Shown piece by piece: positions 22,098 through 41,568 of a DNA stretch of 64,000 nucleotides. The translations under genes and the position numbers were made by a program. Below the pieces are notes generated by a model that was given only the letters and a program-made list of their open reading frames with translations, searched no databases and was not told the DNA's origin. Origin of the DNA: Rhabdophis nuchalis (Eukaryota; Chordata; Lepidosauria; Squamata; Natricidae); assembly GCA_039707465.1 (NCBI GenBank), contig CM077644.1, positions 219,704,962-219,768,961 of the forward strand, in the 5' to 3' direction. How positions within the stretch are numbered: position 1 is the stretch's first letter; every line of letters starts with the position of its first letter.

Positions 22098-25000
22098 CTA
22101 TGAACTGCCTTGTATAATGCTCTTTATCCAATCAGAATATCTTTCTGTCAGAAGGGTGTACACACCAGGATACTGACGGTTTCCACATCCTTTACCAAAG
22201 GAAATGATGCCTCTTTGTTCCCCATTGCACATCAAAGGACCACCAGAATCACCCTGCGCAAGGGAGAAAAAAGGGGTACGTAGGTGGTGAGAAGAAAAAT
22301 TTTGCATTATTCCATTAGTCATATTTAATGTATTTATTCATTAAATCTCTCTGCTGCCCATCTGACTGATAAGGGACTCTGTATGCTTTTCTCTTTTAAG
22401 GGACAATTATAATGTACAATAATGAAAGATTCATGCCATTGCCATCTCCTGATTAGACTACTGTAGTTCATTTTACAACGATGCCCCAAATGTGATTCAA
22501 GAGCTGAAATTTGCACCAAGTGCACTGGTCTTCTTGCTGACTTTTGCTAACTAGCTTAGCCATAAATGATAACAGTGGGAGGTGCTTTGGTTGCTGGCAG
22601 GTTCTGTTCAAATTCCAGAGGCTTTTTCTTGTGTAACTTGGGCCTTGGTTTTCTTTGGGAGTATATCCTTCCTATTTTGGCTGGCTGGGAGACGGCCCTG
22701 CAAGTGCCCCATTCTGTGACTGGTCACAGAATCAAGCTTCTGCCCTGAAGCATGGGAAAAAGTGACAAGGCTTCGATTGCTTGATTTTGGCTTCCATATT
22801 GACTTTTTTTCCTACTCTGCAAATCTCTCCCCCCCCCCCCCCCCCATGATTGAGTATCTCTCTCTGTCTCTGTTCTGTCTACCTTTCTCAGTGAAGCCTA
22901 TCTTGCAGAGTTAATAGGGTGGGACAAGATGGGAAGAGGGAATCCTTGATGGAATTCCACTGAATAGACAAATAAACCTAAATCTAAAATGGCACTGTTT
23001 AGAAAATAGCTTTATTTCTCACATTACATACATACTTGTCCTTATTTCACAATGCCGGAACATCAGTTTAAGCCAAAATATATATTTTTCCCAACATCTT
23101 TGAAGGAGAAGCGGAGAGGAGAGGAAATAGGTGTGTATGTTTCTGTGTGCATGTATCTGTGTGTGTGTGTGTTTGTGCTTTAGCTCACTCCCATCACTGC
23201 TTTCTTGATGAAGAAATGACCAAATACATTCAGTTGCCTAAAGATACAATCTATTCTACAAGTGTGAATTCTGAATAGGTGAAGAATGTTGCCACATCTA
23301 GGCAGACAAGGTGCCAGTTACACTTCATAGGAATTGATAGGAAGATTTTACTAATTTTACAGTGGTTATTCCTGTAGTGTAGGACTTTGGTTTCTTAGAA
23401 CCCTAGAAGCATGTAAGTAGGATGACTCATTCGTTCAAATTCTGCTTTCGGTATAATAGTTTTGAATTTCAAACATTCAGACCAGCTAGATAGATATACT
23501 TACAGCACATGCATCCTTGCCTCCTTTCTTGTCACCAGCACAGACCATATTCGTTGTCACTTGAGGCTTGGAATTGTAGTGCTTTCGACCATTGCAGATG
23601 TTTCTTGCAATGACAGTGACATTAACTTCACGGAGGACATATGACGGTGTTTTACTTCCACTCTGAGTAATCCCCCAACCAGCTACCAGGCACTGTGTTC
23701 CTGGCTTGAGGTCGCTATACACCCGAGGAAGCTTGACGATGGCAACATTCTGGTTAGGTTTTGCTTGTTTATTAAGCTTAAATGAGAAAAGAGGGAAGGC
23801 AAAAAAGATTAACCCTTACATTAACAGTCAATATGGTGTGTAATGCATCAGATGTTAGACTTGCACCTTGGAGAGTCACCCTATCTCAGCCTGGCCTACA
23901 TTACAATATTGTGCAGACATAATGGGAGCCAACAGCAGGGTAACTGACATTTGGCTCCCCATAACAGAGACTTTAGCCATACATATACAATTTATACAAT
24001 TAAAACAAAAAACACATCTCAACAATGATCTCAATGATCTCAATGAATCATGAAGTAAAAAAAAAGGTCATAAAATTCAGCATGGGCTATTTAACAACCA
24101 CCTCCCTCATCAATGGAAGTTCCAGTTCTAAATGTGGTTGTAAGTTAAGGACTCCCTGTACCCATAAAGAAAAGGAGAAACCATTCTTGCTGTCCTTCAC
24201 ATGTATATTATTTCTGTATATCGTTTAGAATATACCTGAATAAGCATAATGTCATTCTGCTTTGTGACATTATCATAGCATGGGTGAGAAATTTTCTTAT
24301 GAACTTTGAAAACTTGTTTTGTTTTGTCTCTTTCTGAATGAATTCCAAGAATAACTTCAGTGTCCTTTGTTCTAAAAAGCAAAGAGGGTAAATAAGAATT
24401 GAGTAAAGTTTATTTCTAGCAAGAATAGTACATTATAATCTCCACTGAAGGATATCAAGTTTTATCATTTGGCAGTTCAATCTTCTGTGTTTCTTCAGAA
24501 GTAAATTCTTCTGTATTTAACATTATCCTGGCACATAAATTTAAAATTTGGAGACAGTAGGCTTTATTTCAATTTTCATTGAAATATTATTTCAACAGTG
24601 AAAGTAAATATGTATTTTGATCGAAGATGCAAAATACTTTCAATGGCCTATTTCTGGCTATGTTCAAAAATAAATTACAATACATGAATATTCACACCTA
24701 CAGTATATATGGATATTCGGGAGGTTGAAAATCAAAGGGAGGTCAAAATATTTGCAATTTTCAAAAGAATAAGAACAACACTAATGTGCATGGAGACGTA
24801 TGTTATTAATGTCATGCTTTCTTCGACATGAAAAAGAAACAATTGCTAGAGGGCTTTTAAAATTCTATAGTATCATCTATGAAAGTTGATTCCAATTTCT
24901 GACAAATATGTATGCCAGCACAATCTTGTCTCCTATTTTGCCCAGGTTTTTGGTTTATCCCAGTTTGTCCCTTCTGTGGCTTATGGCCCTTCATCTGGCA

Positions 25001-26587
25001 AGACCCCAACCATCTAAACTAGATTTTCTTTGTGGGGTGGGGTGAGGTCAGAATTATTCCTATTGGGTTTTATGATCATGGAATTAGAAAAGGAGTATGA
25101 CAAATCAATATTGCATATTGATTTCTTCATTTGGGAATTAAAAAGGGTCAAAGCGAATGGTAAAAATAATAAATTGATAATTACTTGATAGAAAGAATGT
25201 GTATTTTCTTCTCTTTTAATTTCTTTTCTGTTTTCCCCCTTTTTCTATTTTCAATCTCTTTTTGTACATATTTATTGTATTAAAAAATTCTAGTAACACA
25301 TAGGCACATTCATAGAAGCGTAGATTGGATTTCTTTGCTTCATTGTCACTCCTAGAATTTATCCGAAGAATCTGGGATAGTGAACAATTTCCCTGAAAGG
25401 TGATACCCAGGCGACAATTTTGCTTTAACTTTAAGTTTTGCTCATCCCTTAATTGCAGGGCTATGCTTGAAATATATATATGTATGTATGTATATGCGTG
25501 TGTGTGTGTGTGTTTTCCTGTGAAAGAATGAGATTGTCTTTGCAACATTTCGGCAGGAAATAAATAAAAACGTAACAAAACTTCCAAACTTACATTTTGC
25601 AGTGAGCTGCTGTTAATACCCAGTTTGATTTGATCAGGGTCCCCCCACAAAGCATTGAGCCTTTGATCTTGGCCATAAAAGGTCTTGAATGTGGAACTGA
25701 TTCTTTTCCTCCAATGATCTGGGCACAGTGATCTAAATAGAATGAAGAAGCCAAGGTAATCATGAGTTACAAGACACAACTTTAAGTTAAGCTAAAGAGG
25801 AAAAAGAAACCAACACAACATGTGGACGTTTCATCCTACAAAGTGCTCACAGTTTGTATTATGGTGGCATATTACCAACCAATCAAAGCAATCTTGCTTT
25901 TTTGCACTTATTAACACATTTCAGATAGTAGCACTTCCAGTTTGGGCATGCTTATCTTGGACTTTTAGGGATTCCATCTGGAGTACACCAGATTGGCCAG
26001 AGACAGATTATTATATTTAATAATATAAATCCTTAATTACATACTGCAATTTGTATGCAAGGATAAACCTGACATTTTACTCAAGTTGTCCTTTTCTGAT
26101 ACAATTCTAGAATTTGGCATTATGTGGGTTAGGTATGATATAGTCAAAAGCGAAAATCTCATTGTTCTGGTACAACAACAGTATATTGATGTTAACCACA
26201 CATAATGCATAATTCTCAGCCTCTGAGGTAGGATGAACAGAAGAAAAGATCTCAGATTTGGACTTTGGACCTCTTCTGTGTGTAGATATGTATGTTTGTG
26301 TTTGTGTATGTATATAAAAATATATGCAGTACATATATCCTGAATGTTACAATAGTTGCTTTTTTCTTTACTCATGGCTTTTCTAGTGTCTGTAATCAAA
26401 CTACCCTCTTAACAACTGTAGCCTTGAATTGCTCCTGTGGGCCTTTTCCTTGATTGTTCTGAAGTGACATTATCAGAAATGAAAAAAAAGAAAGAGGGGG
26501 AAAAAGCAGTATAATTTAGCACTTACCTTTGGGAATGCCGAGGAGAAAAATCACAACAGTGAACCACAAGCCGATTAGAAGAACCAT
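22098..26587 (-). CDS. GZMA: Granzyme A-like serine protease, gene 3 (five exons, intact)
   Basis: Exons on the minus strand are 26587-26527, 25732-25594, 24371-24236, 23776-23504 and 22253-22098: 765 nt, 254 residues, canonical splice sites, same phases as gene 1. Exon 1 gives a signal peptide starting MVLLIGLW. The zymogen junction is Ala-Gln before IIGG. The triad is His in TAAHC, Asp in NDIMLI, Ser in GDSGGP; Asp189 is kept (KDACA). It differs from gene 1 in the 37-loop (KGSML against KYPEP before CGG), at residue 192 (Ala, from a GCT codon, where genes 1, 2 and 4 have Gln), in normal Ser214 (ISFG), and in one extra C-terminal Ser because the stop shifted one codon. HPCYD in exon 3 keeps the putative dimer cysteine. 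AATAAA on the minus strand lies at 21720-21715. It is predicted to be a functional tryptase-type granzyme. Confidence 0.93.
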
Positions 26588-26623
26588 CTTTACTTTTTTG
26601 TGTTTCTCCACATCAAAGTACAG

Positions 26624-26660
26624 AAGGTATATATATACTGAGGATGGTAAGGAAGTGGTT
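26624..26660 (-). promoter_or_regulatory. Gene 3 core promoter: TA-repeat TATA plus ETS/RUNX-like motif
   Basis: The gene 3 counterpart has a shorter TA run (about 26,628-26,638) and AGGAAGTGGTTG (26,650-26,661), again 63 bases upstream of the ATG at 26,587. Bases between ATG and TA run are largely conserved with genes 1 and 4. Confidence 0.5.
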
Positions 26661-27422
26661 GTTGGTTTCCTCCAATAAAGAACGTTCTTTTACACATTGT
26701 GACATTGGAACCCCACTAAGACGTTCAAAGTGATTTTCAGTTTCATTTCCAGTAAGAAGACTTTGTCATACTTAACTAACATGGTTAATGAGGTGGAAAA
26801 CAAAAGCATCACCCCTTTTCATTCCATCGCCCCCCTGAATAACAAAATCGCCCCCTGGGGGCAATATCGCCCAGGTTAAGAATCACTGCTCTAGACCACT
26901 CTAGAGTGATGATTCTGCATGGACAATTTTGATGAAACAAAAGTCATTCTAAATATAATTTGTTTTATGTGTCTTCCTCCCCCATCATTTCCATGATCAA
27001 AGACAGACACGTGAGTGAACCGGCAGTAGTGCCGACTAGAACCCACCCCTGTTTCAGACTTGCATGACTCTGTCAATGTAGCCTTATAAAAAAAATGGAA
27101 TTAGTTTATTTGATTGTGATACCTATTCGGTTTACTTGGTGAGGATGACAGATAATGTAATAAAAGGCTATTCTTAAACCCAAATTCTTAATTTCTATAT
27201 AGTATCAAAATAAGCTGGGATCTAACTGTATACACTCTTCTGTACATGGAGCTGTTCAGAATAGCCAACCATCACAGACCTCTAGGTATTGTAATCTTGA
27301 TAAATCTGGAGGCATTATGATCCAAATATTATTTTAACTTCTTAAGTTGTATTCTTATTAGGTTAGCATGACTGGGCTCCAAAAATTAGACAACGTTCTT
27401 CTTTTGTTGCCATCTAATTGTT

Positions 27423-27548
<126 letters not shown>

Positions 27549-27564
27549 CATAGAAAAGTTGTTG

Positions 27565-29150
27565 CAACGTTTCGACAAGATCTCACTTGTCATCATCAGG
27601 CAGGCTTGTGTCTGTGAGTGTGACTGCGGAGGCATCGCCCCTCTTTAAATCTTGGTGGGGGGGTGGAGTGCTGACTATTGTTGTGAGTGGGTTGATTGGC
27701 TGTGCAGTTGCATCGTGACTGGTAGATTGATGCTGATTGGTCTCATTTGTATGTTTCTCCTTGTTTTGAATTTCATCGGCTTGGCTGGAGGGTGGGGCTC
27801 GTCTGCTGGTCAATGCTGGCTTCCAGATATCTGGTAGGCGGGAGGTATCATCACGTTTGTTCATGCTGCTAGATTGTTTCTCTATTTCAATGGCTTCTCT
27901 GATTATTCTCCTGTTGAGCTGTTTTGCCTTGGAGATCATTTTAGTTCCTTGAAAGTCAATGTCATGTCCTGTAGTTTTGAAATGTTGATAGAGAGATGAG
28001 GTATTGGTATTAAGATGATTTTTTAAAGCATTTTTATGTTCAGCAATACGTGCACTAATCCTTCTGTTGGTTTGTCCTATGTAAGTGGCAGGGCAGCTTT
28101 TACATGGAATTTTGTAGACTCCTTGGTTTTCTAGCTGGATCTTGTCTTTTGGGTTCCTTAGGATATTGGTTATTTTTTGGTCGGTGTTGAAGGCTGTCTT
28201 GATGTTGTGCTTGTGGAGAATTTTGCTGATTTTGTCTGTGGTACCTTTAATGTATGGGATGAGGGCAATGCCATTTTCCTGTTCTTTGTCTTGGTTCCTG
28301 GGGGGTGTCTCTTGTTGGATTAGTTTGGTGATTGTTTTTCTTCGGAATCCGTTGGATATTAATGTATTTGTGAGGAAGTGTATTTCGGTTTTCAGATGGT
28401 CTTTGTCAGCTAGGCGTTTGGTTCTGTGTATGAGGGTTTTGGCTACAGAGTTTATCTGTGCAGGGTGGTGATGGGATTGTGCATTTAGGTAGCGGTTGGT
28501 GTGTGTTTTTTTCTGGTAGATGGTGTGTCCTAGGGAGCCATTAGGTTTTTTGTAGATTAGGACGTCTAGAAAAGGGAGTTGGTTGTTGGCTTCTATTTCC
28601 ATGGTGAATTGTATTTTGGGGTGTAGGGAGTTGAGGTGTGTGAGGAAGTTGTCCAGTTTTTCTTTCCCATGTGGCCAAATGACAAAAGTGTCATCTACAT
28701 ATCTGAGCCAGAGTGTGGGTTTGTGTTCAGATTTGTCTAGGGCGTTGGTTTCAAAGTGTTCCATATATAAGTTTGCGATGACCGGTGAGAGGGGTGATCC
28801 CATGGGTGCTCTTTCTATCTGTTTGTATCTTTGGTTATTGTGAATGAAGTATGTGTTGGTTAGACAGTGGTTGGTCAGATCCAGGATGTGCTTGGGGGGG
28901 TTGTATTTGTTCTGGATGGCTGTCAAGGCTTCTTTTATAGGCACTTGGGTGAAGAGGGATATGACATCAAAACTCACGAGTAGATCGCTGGGCTGTAGAT
29001 TTTGTTTTTTTATTGTTTCTATGAAGTGGAAAGAATTTTGTACATGTGAGTTGATGGATTCTGCGTAGGGTTGTAATTCCTTTGCGAGGAACTTGGCAAG
29101 ATTCTGTAGAGGTGAGCCTATGGAGCTCTTGTTTTTTAGGCCCGTTTTAA
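27565..29150 (-). mobile_element. Penelope-like retroelement: reverse transcriptase plus GIY-YIG endonuclease
   Basis: An open frame on the minus strand runs from about 29,150 to the stop at 27,583 (464 codons from the first Met at 28,977, with earlier in-frame sequence GSPLQNLAKFLAKELQPY). The RT part shows SFDVISLFTQVP, MGSPLSPVIANLYME and catalytic LRYVDDTFVIW. The C-terminal part shows YKIPCKSCPATYIGQTNRR, the GVY...YIG signature of a GIY-YIG nuclease. This order is diagnostic of endonuclease-bearing Penelope-like elements, which prime on nicked DNA and are neither LTR nor LINE. The 5' part is truncated and ends in an inverted repeat at 29,123-29,192. The frame is otherwise uninterrupted, suggesting a recent insertion. 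Confidence 0.92.
27570..27599 (-). ncRNA. Hammerhead ribozyme-like core at the 3' end of the Penelope element
   Basis: On the minus strand: CTGATGA (27,599-27,593), one extra base, stem GACAAG (27,591-27,586), loop TGAGAT, stem CTTGTC (27,579-27,574), then GAAA (27,573-27,570). This is the hammerhead order CUGANGA / stem II / GAAA. The core overlaps the last codons and stop of the ORF. Hammerhead motifs are established in Penelope-like elements. The extra base before stem II may weaken activity. Confidence 0.6.
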
Positions 29151-29192
29151 AACGTTTTAAAACGTTTAAAACGGGCCTAAAAAACAGGAGCT
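29123..29192. repeat. Inverted repeat at the truncated 5' end of the Penelope element
   Basis: Arms of about 26 bases around AAACGGGCCTAAAAAACA, with one mismatch and a short ACGTTTTAAAACGT-like centre. The left arm is Penelope coding sequence, so the right arm is an inverted copy of it, a fold-back junction at the 5' end. Confidence 0.88.
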
Positions 29193-29244
29193 GTAAAAAT
29201 ATTCTCTCATCAATAAGAGTCCTGTAAAAAGGATGATGTAATCA

Positions 29245-29400
29245 GGGAAGCTGGTTAGCTCAAGGCATAGAGAGGCTTGCCTCATGTGCTGGAAAGTGCC
29301 GGTTCAAATCCCAGTAGTATGGCCAGCTGAAGAGGGCTAAAAAGCCCGAAATGGATCCATCCTGGTCTCTTAATTAATTATTAAATCATCCCTTAAAAAT
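29245..29400 (+). mobile_element. tRNA-like repeat joined to a hammerhead-like core
   Basis: A tRNA-like half has A-box TAGCTCAAGGC and B-box GGTTCAAATCC (29,301-29,311). It is followed by CTGAAGA (29,327-29,333), stem GGGCT, loop AAAA, stem AGCCC, and GAAA (29,348-29,351), then TGGATCCATCCTGGTCTC. The same composite occurs at 59.34-59.49 kb, with a compensatory change in the first pair of stem II (G-C here, A-T there). It could be a tRNA-derived SINE with a Penelope-type 3' end, or a Penelope terminal repeat. Confidence 0.6.
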
Positions 29401-29403
29401 CTA

Positions 29404-29538
<135 letters not shown>

Positions 29539-31502
29539 GATACTATGTTACAGCTTCCTGCTAGGCCTGTTTAAGGGAGGAGACAAACTTGTCATCCTTC
29601 TCTGTCTTTCGACTCCTCTTTGAGATCATCCAGACAGAGACCTATTAAATTGCTGCTGTCTTTTTTAGATATGTGTTAAATGTTTTTTTTTTTTTAATCA
29701 TTCCTTTAAAAAAAAAACATTTAACACACATATATATATATATATATATATATTGCTGTCAGTGAACAATGCTGAGGTGAATATAAAAAGGAGGGTTTTT
29801 TGGAAAAGGAATGTTTTGGGAATGGATCCTATTCTGTTTGGCTAAAGATAAATAAAGATAAATCTTTGGTTTATCTTCCACATAGGTTCAATTATTCCCA
29901 TGGCTGTGCTATCAAAGGAAACTTCCTTAATGTGTAATGTGATCTGAGAGTAACGAAAAAAATGTTTACAGAACTGGGATTCCCAGTTTCCCAGTTTGCA
30001 ACAATGCCTGCAACGTCCAAATTACCTTTGCTATTCAAGGAGCGACATTTCTTCTTGTTTTGGCCCTTCCGTGATTGGCATTCAATTATACCTCTTTCCA
30101 AGAAAGTTCTACAAGACACTTCTGGACCCTGTGCTGCTACAATACTAAAGCAACTCTGTTCTTGCTTCCTGTTGCCTTTACCCACAGCTGCATTATTACT
30201 GCTTTAATCCATTTTTTCTTTAAAAAGAAAAGAGGTAAAACTCGAAAAATTAGAATATCGTGCAAAAGTTCATTTATTTCAATAATGCAACTTAAAAGGT
30301 GAAACTAATATATGAGATAAGACTCATTACATGCAAAGCAAGATAGTTCAATCTTCAAAATCAAAACTCTATTTTATGATGGAAGGATCAAAAGGTAGAT
30401 TGGCATGAAATGGAGGAGAATGGAAATAAATGCAAAATGGCACAACAGAAAAGTTATTTAACTATATGCAATCAGGTAAGTAGAAGAAGTAGGTTAAGTG
30501 CATCATAAGCACATGTTTATTTGCCCAAAACAAAACAAACCCTCCAAATTATAATGACATCCTTTCTAGTTAATACAGATGGTTTAAGATTTGTTTCTTT
30601 CTGATCAGCTTTCTAGGCAATCCATTTCCAAATGACTGTGGCAGCTTGACTTATGCAAGGCTTATAACAGCAACAATAAAAACCCTAAACTAAATAATGT
30701 TTATCTAGAGAACAGAAATCAACAACCAGATGAAAAGAAGTGCAGTGTAGACCTATATTCCTGTCATTTTCAAGCCTCATTATTGATAACTTCTTGACAG
30801 GTGGTAAGAAGCAGATGAGGTTGGCAGACTGGGCAAGCATAAAACATTTGCATAGAAAGTTTCCTCTCACATAGTTGTAGAGTTAATTGTGATCAAACGA
30901 TGAAAGAAAATTGTTAGAAAATTTCTGTTGAGCACAAATTGTCTTTGGTTGGGAAATGATATAAAGAAGTGAAGTATTCTCCAATTTCACTTATCTAGAA
31001 CAGAGGACATGGCCTCACATTGCAAATTCTGGAAAGAAAAAGATCTGCCATCTCAAGTGTGTTGACAGATAGATAGAAACTAGTATCTTGAATCAAGCCT
31101 GGGGGGGGGGGGATCCTATTCTTGCATAGAATATCCTCACATAGTATGGTATGTTCTTGTATTCTTGCAATTGTATTGGCAGGGTTCAAACATTGCACTG
31201 CACACAAACACATATACATAACACACCTATTATTGTTTAAAATATGGCTCCAGTGAAAGAACTTCAGAAATATCTGAAAGACTTCATGATTTCAAGCTGC
31301 TCTTACTATATAGAGTGTTAAGTATGTGTCTCATAGCCACTGTCCTGAAACACAAGAGTAGTGTAAATCGTCCAATGGGTTATATGTTTGATTCCCATCA
31401 GCCTCAGTTAAACTTCTTTTAAATGGCTTCTTTAAGTGTTGATCAAGTTCATCAAAAGTTTTTGGTGAGCTGGGATCCTCCTGGATGTACATTCCCCTAC
31501 AT

Positions 31503-31696
31503 CAGTGCTTCTCAAATAGTGGGGCGGGCCCCCCAGGGGGGGCGTGAGGCTCCGTAAAGGGGGGCGTGTTTGACCTCGGCAGAGGTGTACTTATAACAAT
31601 TTTATAGACAAATGATGCTATTTACAGTTGCGCGGGGGGCGCGAAATGTTTTCTTCTTCCTAGGGGGGCATGACAGAAAATAATTGAGAAGCACTG
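31503..31696 (+). mobile_element. hAT-type MITE (194 bp) with paralogous empty sites
   Basis: Ends CAGTGCTTCTCAA and TTGAGAAGCACTG, with an 8-bp duplication CCCTACAT (31,495-31,502 and 31,697-31,704). Units 1 and 2 carry the undisrupted CCCCTACATAAACA at about 15,417 and 20,830, so it jumped in after duplication. Confidence 0.9.
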
Positions 31697-32008
31697 CCCT
31701 ACATAAACAGCCTATTTCCAATATTACTCCATTTTCTACATATGGTTTTCTATGTGTAATTTTCCTTCCACTAATAGTGGATGCTCTGGAGAATTTATGA
31801 ATTAAATGACGGTGTGCGTTAGAGGGATGACTGTTATTCAGTGATGTCATAATGATTCACATAACACAGCATTGACACCTGGGTTTCCTTTGTGGTTTCA
31901 ATTCAAAAGGAAATTGTTCTGAAGATGACTACGCACACTGCAAAGAAATATTGTCTAAGAACAGAAAAGCCCTATTTGCATAGTTGCTGTGGTACTGTAA
32001 CCTTAGAG

Positions 32009-32129
32009 CAGGGATTCCCAAACTTGGCAACTTGAAGACTTGTGGACTTCAACTTCCAGAATTCTCCAGCCAGCTCTGCTGGGAGTTGAAGTCCACAAGT
32101 CTTCAAGTTGCCAAGTTTGGGAACCCCTC
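32009..32129 (+). mobile_element. Palindromic hAT-type MITE (121 bp)
   Basis: Nearly the whole element folds back on itself (ACTTGAAGACTTGTGGACTT against its complement). The 8-bp duplication is CCTTAGAG (32,001-32,008 and 32,130-32,137). Units 1 and 2 have the empty site ACCTTAGAGGTTCTAAC. Confidence 0.9.
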
Positions 32130-33728
32130 CCTTAGAGGTTCTAACTGAATTTATAATGTTTAATGTTTAACATTATAAAGTTATGTTTATATAATAAATG
32201 GATATTAGAATGTATTCCCAACTGGTGATAAGCTTGGCCTAATGCTAATCTTAAAATGAGGGTAGATCAGGTATGGTTGACCTGAGTTTCAAAGGAAAGA
32301 AGGAAAAAGATCTGCAGTTCTACTCTCATTGCGAAATGATTGGATCTGTATTCTGTTCGGCTCTATTGAGGACTACCAACTTTGGAAAATGATGAAAACT
32401 GAAGCAAGTAAACTTACCACACCCTTTATCAGTACTAAGTTCTACTATTTGAAATGCTCTCCAGAGAACCTTCCAAGCCAATAGATACATTATGAAAGTT
32501 TCTAGTCAGGTCTGCTTTGAGGTTAGGCATTATTATTGTTCTAACTTGTAGAGTGCATTCACATGATTTTGGTGATACAATCTGTCAGCTGAAAACACTT
32601 GTTGAACACTGAGTCCACTTATTCAGGATCCAGACTCTCACTAGATGAACCAAAATGGTTAACTCTTCCTCCTCATCCTATTTGTGACTGGAGTGAAAGT
32701 CCTATCAAGTTTATGGTAAGCGTTTGGCTTTCTCTGTACATATCCTGGAGGAAATGCATACAGCTCTCTGTCTAATTGCTCCCCAAATCCTTAACAAGAA
32801 TCAAGATCACTCCTTGGCTTCTTTCTTCCAAGCAGTGCATGGAAAAAAATTGAACTTGTTGCCTGGTGTCCTCTCACTTCCTTCACAGTATCATACATGC
32901 CATGCCTTACAGATAAACTATTCTTGTAGTCAATCCCCTGCCTCATATCTTCTCAGACAAATGGTTGTCCCACCTTTGTTTGAAACCATCGAGCGGTGAA
33001 GAACTTCAGAAGACAAATGGTTCCAATGCTTTCAAGTGGTCTCACATTGCCACTCATAAAAGTGGTGTACAGATCCATAAGGTGTTTCAAATGATAAAGG
33101 ACTCATGTATGTATATTTGGGAATTTTGCAATTCCAAAGGACCTCCAATTATAAGAGGAATCTAATTGTGTTATGCCACCCAATAGAAGGGCATTTAGAA
33201 GCCATCCCCAGCACATAAATTCTTTCTTCCAAATGCAGAAAAAGTCTGAAGTTTGCCACAAGCAAATACTGGATGCATAGCACAGATGAACAACGGCAAC
33301 AAAAGAACCAATAATAAAATGGCTTTCAACAAAGATTTATTTTCTTCTACTTTCTGGAAATAAACTACCATTCCATTTGTGATAAACATGGGAATAACTT
33401 TATCTAGCAGAGTAAGTGCACGCAGAGAGAAAAGTAAAGAGAAATACTTTCTAGAAACTTGTGCTTAGCTTTTATAAAGAAAATGAAAACTGTTACAAAA
33501 TTGCATCTAAATAGAAAGCCTAAATTCCCAAACTGTTCAGTCACCCTCTAGATGAATTTATCTGAAATTGCTGTTACTTTTAGCTGGCAGGCTCAATGTT
33601 TTTGTGTTGTGAGTATGGTGTGACTAGTCAAATGAATCTGGAAGGAAAAGTCTGGAAAAGATTGTCTTAAAGGTATTATAATGAATGAATGTAATAAAAA
33701 AGAATGTCAACATCAAACAATAATTCTA

Positions 33729-40915
<7,187 letters not shown>

Positions 40916-40947
40916 CTTTACTTTTCTCCACATCAAAGTACAGAAGG

Positions 40948-40991
40948 TATATTTATATATATATATACCGAGGAAGGTAAGGAAGTGGTTA
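40948..40991 (-). promoter_or_regulatory. Gene 4 core promoter: TA-repeat TATA plus ETS/RUNX-like motif
   Basis: Gene 4 has a longer, interrupted TA run (about 40,948-40,968, with TATAAA on the minus strand) and AGGAAGTGGTTA at 40,980-40,991, 65 bases upstream of the ATG at 40,915. The spacing is kept although the TA tract length differs among copies. Confidence 0.5.
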
Positions 40992-41568
40992 TTGGCTTCA
41001 TCCTACAAAGGGCGTTCTTTTACACATTAATGAAACTGGAACCCCACTAAGAAGTTCAAAGTTATTTTCTTTTTCATTTCTAGTAAGAAGACTTTGTCAT
41101 ACTTAACTAACATGGTTAATGGGGTGGAAAACAAAAGATATGAGAGAACACTTGTTAAGTTTTCATGTTTGCATTTAACTGTGTGTGTGAGAGATGCGTG
41201 GTTTGTCTTGCTGAATAAAAATTGTAGGACGAGGCTTCTGAACCAAGAAAAACATCATATAAAGCTGATAATTTTCTCTTTATTCAGAGAAAAGGTTGCA
41301 TTAATAAAAAGAAATGTGAGTTTCCTAAAATGTCCAGTCTTCATACATGAAGATAAAATATTTGATGTGTGGTTGCTCCTCCAGCCCCATTTTGAGAATA
41401 TCATCATATACAACAAAGACATTCTGTAGACAACTCTTATTAATTCAGTGAGTGATGATTCTTTATGGACAATTTTGATGAAACAAAAATCATTCTAAAT
41501 AAAACTTGTTTTATGTGTTTTCCTCTCCCATCAATTCCATTAACAAAGACAACTCTGGTTTTTCTTTT

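Noticed and set aside
28142..29068. Several plus-strand frames over the Penelope element
   Set aside because: Shadows of the minus-strand RT/GIY-YIG coding sequence.
29245..29320. A true tRNA gene
   Set aside because: A and B boxes are present, but no cloverleaf acceptor or anticodon arm fits, and the copies at 59 kb are repeats.
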